Below, piece by piece: positions 57,968 to 64,000 of a stretch of 64,000 bases of DNA. Under the pieces are notes generated by a model. That model was not told the DNA's origin. It saw only the letters and a program-made list of their open reading frames with translations, and made no database searches. Source of the stretch: Candidatus Krumholzibacteriia bacterium (GTDB lineage Bacteria; Krumholzibacteriota; Krumholzibacteriia; JAJRXK01); the NCBI GenBank assembly GCA_035268685.1, contig DATFKK010000173.1:1-64000 (forward strand), read 5' to 3'. The position numbers and the translations under genes were made by a program. Numbering within the stretch: the stretch's first letter is position 1; each line of letters opens with the position of its first letter.

Positions 57968-58799
57968 ACTGTACGAATTCCTGCGCAGCACCTACCTGCT
58001 CGACGTCATCGACATCCTGGTCGTCGCCTTCCTGTTCTATCGTCTCTACATCGTCATCCGCGGGACCCGGGCGACCGAGATGTTCGCCGGCCTGGCGATC
58101 CTCTTCGCGTTCTCGCTGGTGGCGCAGTCACTCGGACTGCTCCTGCTCAACCAGATCATCGTGAGTCTGCAGACGGTGTGGTTGATCGCGGTGGTGATCC
58201 TCTTCCAGCCCGAGCTGCGCGGGGCACTCAGTTACCTGGGCAAGACACGCTACTTCCGCTTCTTCGTCAAACCGCAGCAACCGGCGGTGATCGACGAGCT
58301 GGTCAGTGCGGTGAACCGGCTGAACCGCGCGGGTCTCGGAGCGATCCTGGTCCTGGAGCGTCAGACGGGCCTCAAGAACCACATCGACACGGGCAAGGAG
58401 ATCAACGCGGATGTCTCGGCCGAGCTGCTCGAGACGATCTTCACGCCTCCCACGCCGCTGCACGACGGCGCGGTGATCATCCGCGGCGACCGGATCCGCG
58501 CGGCGGGTTGTATCTTGCCGTTGAGTCGCAACGAGAACCTGGCCTACACGCTGGGCACACGCCACCGCGCGGCGCTCGGGATCACCGAGGAGAGCGACGC
58601 CTTCGTGATCGTGGTCAGCGAAGAGAGCCGGCAGATCAGCGTGGCCGAAGAGGGCCGACTGAAGCGCCGCTTGAAGCTGGAGCAGTTGCGGAACGAACTC
58701 GAGCGCGTGTACGGGGCGGCCACCACCGAGGGTGTGCAGGAGCCCGAGTCGAAGAAGTCCCGCACGCCGAAGCCGCGCGCGGCAGCGCGCGAGGACTGA
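57960..58799 (+). CDS. cdaA: Diadenylate cyclase CdaA
   Basis: Makes the second messenger c-di-AMP from two ATP. 279 residues: three membrane helices (about 12-95), then a DAC domain with the catalytic motifs DGA at 169-171 (PLHDGAVII) and RHR at 201-203 (GTRHRAALGI). The basic tail (ESKKSRTPKPRAAARE) is an extension. Start GTG at 57960 overlaps the folP stop region. cdaR and glmM, the usual next genes, are absent: the next gene is convergent. c-di-AMP typically controls potassium and osmolyte uptake; an OpuC-type importer lies elsewhere in the window. Confidence 0.94.
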   Translation: MGELYEFLRSTYLLDVIDILVVAFLFYRLYIVIRGTRATEMFAGLAILFAFSLVAQSLGLLLLNQIIVSLQTVWLIAVVILFQPELRGALSYLGKTRYFRFFVKPQQPAVIDELVSAVNRLNRAGLGAILVLERQTGLKNHIDTGKEINADVSAELLETIFTPPTPLHDGAVIIRGDRIRAAGCILPLSRNENLAYTLGTRHRAALGITEESDAFVIVVSEESRQISVAEEGRLKRRLKLEQLRNELERVYGAATTEGVQEPESKKSRTPKPRAAARED

Positions 58800-58820
58800 A
58801 GCCGCGGCCGCGGATCCGGG

Positions 58821-61082
58821 TCAGACCGTCGCCGTCGTCCTCAGCAGGTCGTCGACGTCGGCGTCGTCGAGGCCCGGGGTGGGGTCGTCGCGCAGGATCT
58901 CGACGAAGACCTCGATGACCACCGGGTCGTAGCGCATCTCCCAGTTCTCTTCGAGCACGGCGACGGCCTCGTCGGGACTCAGCGCCGCGCGGTAGGGCGT
59001 GTCGCGGATCATGGCGACGTAGCTCTCGACCACGCTCACGATCCGCGCACCCTGGGGCACGGCGGTCCCTCGCAGACGATGCGGGTAGCCCTCACCGTTG
59101 AATCGCTCGTGGTGGTGCAGGACCACGTCGCAGGTCACGTCGGAGAATCCGGTACCACGCAGGATCTCGGCGCCGGCGATCGGGTGGCGCTGGACCAGCT
59201 TCCATTCCTCGGGCGTGAGGTTGCGCGGGCTCTTCAGCACCAGGTCGCTGATCTCGATCATGCCGACATCGCGTAGGACGGCACCGTAGAGCAGGTCGAG
59301 GCGGTGCTCGCGGTCGTAGTTCATGCGCTCGGCGACGCGGGCCACGTAGTGGACCACGAGGTCGGTGCTCGCGGTCTCGCTCGCGCCGATGCGCTTCTCG
59401 TTCAGCGTGACCAGGGTGCGCGCCACGTGCAGGGCCTGGTCCTCGAGGGCACGCACACTGCGCACGTTCTCGGCCGCCACGCCGGCCTGGTGGATCAGGG
59501 CCTGCAGGTACTCGGGGTCGAAGTTCCCGCTGCCCTTCGCCCGCCGCGCGGCCAGGGCCAGCAGACCGGAGGTGTGCTCGTTTCCGCGCAAGGGAATGAT
59601 CACGTCCACACCCAGCCGGTCGAGCTGCACCACCGATGCGCCCCACTCGTCCGGATCGGCGCTCTCGGGCCGCAGGACGTGATCGAGTGCGGCCACCCGT
59701 TCGGGGGCGACCACCGGCAACGGGCCGATCTCGTCGGCGTCGATGCCGTAACAGTGTTCGGGAACGAGGCGATCGTCGCGGACGACCAGGTAGATCGCAC
59801 TCGCCACTCCCATCTCGCCGATCAGCGAGATCATCAATCGCGAGATCAGACGCTCCTCGTCGTCGATCCGGTGCAGTTCGCGGCCGAGTTGCATCACGCT
59901 GCGCTGCCGACGCAACTGGGCACGCAGTTTCTTCTCCTCGGGGCCGGGCTCGCCGCGCTGACGTCGGCGACCGATGTCGAGGTCCTGGCCCACCTGCCGG
60001 GCCAACAGGTCGAGCGCGAGCTCCTCGCTGCTCACGTACTCCTCGCCCGCCTGGCTCTTGCGCACGAAGAACACGCCCTCCATGCGATCATCGACGAACA
60101 CGGGAACGACCACCTGACAGTTCAAACGGGTGAGGACGTCGCTCTCGTCCTCGCCCAGGTCCGACTCGACCACGTCGATCAGATCGACGGGTCCGGCGCG
60201 GCGCTGCAGGACGTTGCAGACCTCGCCGCTGGCCGGCAGGGCCAGCGGATCGTCGTCGGGGTCGTTGGGCACGCGGGCCAGTCGGTCGCCCTCGAGGACG
60301 AACAGGTGGACGGTTTCGGCGAGGTCGGCCCCGTGGAGGAGCCCTTCCAGGACCGGTTTGACCGCACGCAGATCGCCAAGCTCCTGCAGCATGGGCTGGG
60401 CGTCGGCCAGGGTCAGGTAGGAATGCCGGCGCGTGACGCCGTCGTCGAGCGCGGGCGGGAGGCGAGCAGGGTCCTGGTCCCCGCTCGCTCCCGCGTCGCG
60501 CTGCGTCACGGGACGGTCCTCGTCCGCGGCGTCGCCGGGCGACGCACCGGAGTCGGATCCGTCCGCTTCGGCCAGCAGTTCCTCGGCGCTGAGGGTCTCC
60601 ACGGCTCGCGACACCGCGTCGGCGTCCTCGACGGGCGCCACGGGTGCCGGATCCGCCTTCCACGCCTTCGAGGCGCTGGCCTGGTCCGGTTCGTCCGTCA
60701 TCGACGGAGCGATGGTCAGCGTGGGCTCGTCGTCCAGCGAGGCCCGCGCGGTCTCGAGGTCGTCGGCGAAGCGGGGCGTGGTCCCGGTGAAGCGTGCGGT
60801 CAGGAACGACTGCACGACCGGCGATGCACCCACGAACCAGGGAGGATGTCCCTGCGCTTCCATGTCCCGGGCGAAGCTCCCGAGGACCTTCGCCACCGAG
60901 CCGCCCAGGCTCTCGATCGACCCGAAGTCGAAGACGACCCGGTCCTTGCCCGTGGAGCGGCAACGTTCGACGAGATCCTCGACCGCCCGCCGTTCGCGGG
61001 TGCCGAGATGACCGGCGACCTTCACCACGAAGAGGCGGGGATCGTCGGTGCGGACGCTCTCGAATGTGGCGCGCAACTGCAT
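58821..61082 (-). CDS. STAS-like, GAF and degenerate HD-GYP signalling protein
   Basis: 753 residues. N-terminal STAS-like anti-sigma-antagonist fold (about 1-105; DRVVFDFGSIESLGGSVAKVL), an acidic linker, a GAF-like middle (about 240-580) and a C-terminal HD-GYP domain. GYP is kept at 665-667 (HHHERFNGEGYP), but the HD dyad reads Arg604-Asp605 (AVLRDVGMI instead of LHDIGKI), and the usual ADxYDAM reads VESYVAM. Catalysis of c-di-GMP hydrolysis is therefore doubtful; a binding or scaffold role is more likely. Start ATG at 61082. It follows the small HTH gene by 127 bases. Confidence 0.82.
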   Translation of the reverse strand: MQLRATFESVRTDDPRLFVVKVAGHLGTRERRAVEDLVERCRSTGKDRVVFDFGSIESLGGSVAKVLGSFARDMEAQGHPPWFVGASPVVQSFLTARFTGTTPRFADDLETARASLDDEPTLTIAPSMTDEPDQASASKAWKADPAPVAPVEDADAVSRAVETLSAEELLAEADGSDSGASPGDAADEDRPVTQRDAGASGDQDPARLPPALDDGVTRRHSYLTLADAQPMLQELGDLRAVKPVLEGLLHGADLAETVHLFVLEGDRLARVPNDPDDDPLALPASGEVCNVLQRRAGPVDLIDVVESDLGEDESDVLTRLNCQVVVPVFVDDRMEGVFFVRKSQAGEEYVSSEELALDLLARQVGQDLDIGRRRQRGEPGPEEKKLRAQLRRQRSVMQLGRELHRIDDEERLISRLMISLIGEMGVASAIYLVVRDDRLVPEHCYGIDADEIGPLPVVAPERVAALDHVLRPESADPDEWGASVVQLDRLGVDVIIPLRGNEHTSGLLALAARRAKGSGNFDPEYLQALIHQAGVAAENVRSVRALEDQALHVARTLVTLNEKRIGASETASTDLVVHYVARVAERMNYDREHRLDLLYGAVLRDVGMIEISDLVLKSPRNLTPEEWKLVQRHPIAGAEILRGTGFSDVTCDVVLHHHERFNGEGYPHRLRGTAVPQGARIVSVVESYVAMIRDTPYRAALSPDEAVAVLEENWEMRYDPVVIEVFVEILRDDPTPGLDDADVDDLLRTTATV

Positions 61083-61209
61083 GGTCGGGCCCGTCCCTGG
61101 ACGCGAAGCGGAACGGCCGGCGTGGTCACCGGCCGTCACCGCGGTCACGCGAATGTGTGCACGGAGCGGGGCATGGGGCTCCCGAAGGGAACCGGGACTC
61201 TCGAGCGGA

Positions 61210-61437
61210 TCAGACGAGTTCCTTCGTCAGCCACTTGTCGAGCACCGCCTTCAGGAAACGCCATTCGCTCCCGACCTTCTTCGCGGGGATCTTGCCTTCC
61301 TTCGCCAGGCGGCAGACGGTCTTGACGTGCATCTTGAGGTAGTCGGCGGCCTCGGTGGAGGTCATCACGGGCGAGGCGCTGTCCTCGGCGCCGATGTAGA
61401 TCTTGCCGTAGTCGGCACCGAACTTCGTGGTGGTCAT
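61210..61437 (-). CDS. Small excisionase/MerR-type HTH DNA-binding protein
   Basis: 75 residues. Residues 25-72 form a MerR/Xis-like winged HTH (MTSTEAADYLKMHVKTVCRLAKEGKIPAKKVGSEWRFLKAVLDKWL), the helix-turn-helix-17 pattern. Despite the excisionase family name no integrase or att site is near, so it is probably a transcription factor like BldC. ATG at 61437 has a strong GAGGGG ribosome site. Transcription appears to be sigma-54 dependent (promoter at 61493-61508). Confidence 0.85.
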   Translation of the reverse strand: MTTTKFGADYGKIYIGAEDSASPVMTSTEAADYLKMHVKTVCRLAKEGKIPAKKVGSEWRFLKAVLDKWLTKELV

Positions 61438-61492
61438 GCTGATTCCCCTCGAGAAATCCTGGTGTGGCAACCAAAGGTGCGACCCGCAGTTC

Positions 61493-61508
61493 AGCAACGG
61501 GTGTGCCA
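61493..61508 (-). promoter_or_regulatory. Sigma-54 (RpoN) promoter of the small HTH gene
   Basis: Minus strand TGGCACACCCGTTGCT: -24 box TGGCAC (61503-61508), five bases, -12 box TTGCT (61493-61497); plus-strand AGCAACGGGTGTGCCA. Exact GG/GC spacing. Predicted start near 61482, leader about 45 bases. Confidence 0.78.
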
Positions 61509-61708
61509 ACGCCACGACGCGGCACCCGCACCCGTAAATCGCAGCCGGACAGGGACTTGAGGCCCGCGCCGGTCTTCCGTCGGACGAGTGACCGCGTCGC
61601 GGTGCAGCAAGGTGCGCGAGAGGAGTTGCAACGCGCCATCGTGGACGGATCGCCGTTCCCGCGCCACCGCCGACCCGTCGCGATCCGACGCGCCATCGCG
61701 GGACAGGA

Positions 61709-63871
61709 TCAGGCGGTCAGCTCCCGCAACAGACCCTCGATGTCCGACTTGCGGTAGGGGTCGAGCCAGCAGCGGTGCGCTCCGGTCTTCCGGGCCAGCT
61801 CGCCGGAGTACTGCGCCGACACCGAGCTGGTGAGCACGATGGTCAGGTCGGGATAGCGCCCCCGCAGGGTGTGGAAGCTCTCGCCTCCGTCCTGGCCCAG
61901 GCGCAGATCGGTCACGAGCAGGTCGACGTGTCCGCGCTCGACGTGCCGCGACGCGGTGGGCAGGTCCTCGGCGACCAGAACCTGCAGACCCAAGGCCTCG
62001 AGCGTCCGCGCGAGGTCACGCCGACGGAACTCGGACTGGTTGACGAGCAGGGCCGACTCGAAGCGGCGCGGGCGCGGCGGCTCGGAGGGCGATTCCAGCG
62101 GCGGTTCGGCGTGTGGCTCCGGCGCGGGTCCGGCCGCGGTGACCGGACGCGCATCGGGCATCGTTTCTGGCATCGGCTCGGTGGCCGATCCGGACGCCGG
62201 TTCGTGGACCACGGCCTCGGGTTCGAAGTCGACCTCTTCGGGCAAGGGTCTCCGTGGGGCCTCGGCGGGAACGAAGGAGTCGAGGTGCGGATCGGCGAGG
62301 GCACCGGGCAGATCGAGGAGGTCGCCGGGACGGAAGCGCAGCGTGAGCAGCCGCTTCACGTCGAGCACGGGGGCGACGGTCTCGCCCGTGTCGATGGCCC
62401 CGTAGGCGACACCGTTCCAGCCCGAGGGCGGATCGAGCAGCTCGTCGGTCTCGACCAGGCCGCGGGCCGCCTCGCACCCGATCCCCACGCGTTTCTCGAC
62501 CGATCCGATGACCGCGATCCGGGGGCTCGGCCCGCGCGCCGGGACCACCGCCTCGACGAACTGCGCCAGATCGGCCAGCGGGACGCTGCGGCCCCGCAGT
62601 TCGACCGACTCGCCGCTCTCGTCCGCCTCGTACAAGAGCCCCCCGGCCTCGACGGTCTGCTCGACCAGCGACGCGGGAACGGCCACCGAAGTGTCCTCGA
62701 GCTCGAGCACACGGTAGTGCGGGCGATCGGGATCCACGGGAAGACTCAGGTCGAAGCGCGTGTGCGCATCGTCGCCGGGCTCGACGCGGATGATCCCCTG
62801 GACCTGTTCCAACAGGACCCGCGCGCTCCGCAGACCCGCGAGCACCGACAGGCGATCGGGATCGCCCACCATGCCCGCGTTCTGGACGCGGGGTCCGTCG
62901 TCGGCGATCTCGACCCGCGCGCGTCCGTCCTCGATCCGCAGGGCCAGACTCACGCGAAGCATCCCGGGGGCCTGGTCGTCTCCGGCGGCCTCGACCGCGG
63001 CGACCACGTCGCGGGCGAGGTGATCGAGGATGGTGGCCACGGACGGGCACAGACCGGGCGCGATCGCTGCGGAATCGCCGAAGGCCTCGACGTGCACCGA
63101 CCGGCCGGACGCCTCCACGCCCTCGCGCAAACGGGCGACCGCAGCGCCGAACACGGGATCGGACGCCGGGTCGGCGATCGGCACCAGACCGTCGGCGAAG
63201 GGACCGGGTTCGAGCCCGGGCAGCAAGCCGTCGTGCCGGGTCCGCAGGCGCAGGCGAAGATCCTTCAACCGCGCCACGATCGGAGCCAGGCGGTCGTCGA
63301 TCTCCTCGAGGGCCTCGGCCGTGCCCGCCGCTTCGATCTCGCTCTCGAAGCCGGCCACGAGCGCGGTCAGCGACTCGACACCGGACGGCGTTTCGGGAAC
63401 GACGCGCGTGTCCTCGACCGGCTCGTCCTCGAGAGCCGCCGCGTCTGCGCCGCCGTCGATCGTCTGCGTGTTGTGACGGATCAGCGTGAGCAGCTCGTCG
63501 ACCTGGCTCTGGAAGGGGCTCAGGTCGGCACCGCTCTCCTGGCCGATCTCGTCGAGGTGCAGCATCAGCGATTCCTCGAGCTCGACCACGCTCTCGAGGA
63601 TCAACGCCTGCGTGGTGTTCAGAGCCTGCCGCGAGCGTTCCATGCGCTGCAGCCATTCGAGCAGCTCGTCGAGGAACTGCTGCAACACCTCGAGCTGCAG
63701 GATCCGGGCGCTGCCGGCCAGGAGGCGCGTCGCCATGACGGCACGACGCAGGTCGACCTGATGCGCCTCGCTCGGACCGTCCTGGCCCTGCGACAGCGCA
63801 CGCAGACGTACGATCTGCTCGGAGATCTGGGTCGAGAACAATCCGACCTGCGACGACGAGCCGCGAGTCAT
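61709..63871 (-). CDS. CheA-like hybrid with degenerate Hpt, ATPase and receiver domains
   Basis: 720 residues. N-terminal helical bundle (about 25-125) resembles a CheA Hpt domain (RLLAGSARILQLEVLQQFLDEL), but the phospho-acceptor His is missing. The middle (about 235-390) resembles a HATPase fold with only a trace of the G1 box (IADDGPRVQNAG). A CheW-like domain follows (about 400-540; VAPVLDVKRLLTLRF). A Pro/Glu-rich linker leads to a receiver (about 605-720) with Asp in LLVTDLRLG, but its acidic pocket (VNQSE) and switch Lys (LDPYRK) are altered. Reads as a pseudokinase scaffold. ATG at 63871; 45 bases follow the upstream gene. Confidence 0.75.
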   Translation of the reverse strand: MTRGSSSQVGLFSTQISEQIVRLRALSQGQDGPSEAHQVDLRRAVMATRLLAGSARILQLEVLQQFLDELLEWLQRMERSRQALNTTQALILESVVELEESLMLHLDEIGQESGADLSPFQSQVDELLTLIRHNTQTIDGGADAAALEDEPVEDTRVVPETPSGVESLTALVAGFESEIEAAGTAEALEEIDDRLAPIVARLKDLRLRLRTRHDGLLPGLEPGPFADGLVPIADPASDPVFGAAVARLREGVEASGRSVHVEAFGDSAAIAPGLCPSVATILDHLARDVVAAVEAAGDDQAPGMLRVSLALRIEDGRARVEIADDGPRVQNAGMVGDPDRLSVLAGLRSARVLLEQVQGIIRVEPGDDAHTRFDLSLPVDPDRPHYRVLELEDTSVAVPASLVEQTVEAGGLLYEADESGESVELRGRSVPLADLAQFVEAVVPARGPSPRIAVIGSVEKRVGIGCEAARGLVETDELLDPPSGWNGVAYGAIDTGETVAPVLDVKRLLTLRFRPGDLLDLPGALADPHLDSFVPAEAPRRPLPEEVDFEPEAVVHEPASGSATEPMPETMPDARPVTAAGPAPEPHAEPPLESPSEPPRPRRFESALLVNQSEFRRRDLARTLEALGLQVLVAEDLPTASRHVERGHVDLLVTDLRLGQDGGESFHTLRGRYPDLTIVLTSSVSAQYSGELARKTGAHRCWLDPYRKSDIEGLLRELTA

Positions 63872-63916
63872 CGATACCTCGCCGGTGGGCCGGCCGCGCG
63901 AAGCGGCGCGGCCGGG

Positions 63917-64000
63917 CTAGAGTTCGATCGCGCCGAACTCCGAGAGGTCGCGGACTTCGTGGTCCGCGGCGTCGGCGTCGACCTCACGGCCGCCGAGTTC
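63917..64000 (-). CDS. C-terminal 27 residues of an unknown protein, 5' end outside window
   Basis: The frame enters from the right edge and ends in TAG at 63917-63919: an acidic tail ending LSEFGAIEL. Same strand as the pseudo-CheA gene and 45 bases from it, so likely one operon, perhaps chemotaxis-like, but this tail alone identifies no family. Confidence 0.5.
   Translation of the reverse strand, partial: ELGGREVDADAADHEVRDLSEFGAIEL

Noticed and set aside
61210-61437. Mobile element suggested by the excisionase-type HTH protein
   Set aside because: No integrase, att repeats, transposase or change in base use is nearby; a housekeeping transcription factor is simpler.
61438-61708. Open frames in the gap between the HTH gene and pseudo-CheA
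   Set aside because: No ribosome site or family features; the region is better explained by the sigma-54 promoter.

Overview
A 64 kb, very GC-rich chromosomal segment from a diderm bacterium: lipoprotein signals, an Omp85 protein and an outer-membrane beta-barrel protein all imply an outer membrane. No rRNA, CRISPR, phage or insertion sequence is visible. The gene set (futalosine-route MqnE, an EF-G of the mitochondrial EFG1-like branch, CcmH, PilT, CdaA, NtrY/NtrX-type regulators, CHAT protease) fits an uncultured FCB-like or delta-proteobacterium-like lineage such as Krumholzibacteriota, Eisenbacteria or Gemmatimonadota. That placement is inference and not proven by anything in the window.

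Layout. 1-6.1 kb: 3'-truncated pilT with a long N-terminal extension, a family-5 uracil-DNA glycosylase, a ccmH-DUF423 pair, an FHA-GAF-PP2C phosphatase, and a thioredoxin lipoprotein coupled to a membrane protein. 6.3-9.5 kb: ferredoxin and peptide deformylase, then (minus) an OpuC/glycine-betaine-type ABC transporter whose binding protein is fused in front of the permease. 9.7-16.7 kb: divergent MarR regulator, FN3 membrane protein, sodium:solute symporter with a 40-residue companion, then aspartate-carbamoyltransferase-like, asparagine-synthase-like and carbamoylase-like enzymes: a possible transport and carbamoyl/ureido amino-acid module. 16.7-22.1 kb: subtilisin lipoprotein, and divergently a sigma factor, small protein and TPR-CHAT protease in one overlapping operon. 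22.2-28.8 kb: mqnE-vanZ-like, M48 protease, fusA and a KaiC-like ATPase. 28.9-36.4 kb: GT39-type glycosyltransferase, tRNA-Glu, DUF4301, tRNA-Gln, gltX, a lipoprotein, ilvC, tRNA-Met. 36.5-40.9 kb: tilS-ftsH and a broken alpha/beta hydrolase. 41.1-51.0 kb: FIST protein with a hybrid kinase, a second GT39-like protein, then Omp85-DUF4390-NtrY-NtrX. 51.0-56.9 kb: structured intergenic DNA, a tandem pair of membrane-anchored HTH regulators plus a fragment of a third copy, an abundantly acidic lipoprotein and a beta-barrel protein. 57.0-64 kb: folP-cdaA, then (minus) a STAS/degenerate HD-GYP protein, a small HTH protein behind a textbook sigma-54 promoter, and a pseudo-CheA hybrid.

The genome favours tightly packed operons with ATGA/GTGA stop-start overlaps (5604, 8730, 10733, 12181, 18850, 23424, 48094, 49674), so translational coupling is common. 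Best candidates for something undescribed are the sigma/small protein/CHAT operon, the duplicated transmembrane HTH regulators next to a structured RNA candidate, the carbamoyl-compound cluster with its divergent MarR-controlled transporter, and the degenerate signalling proteins around the sigma-54 promoter at the right end.
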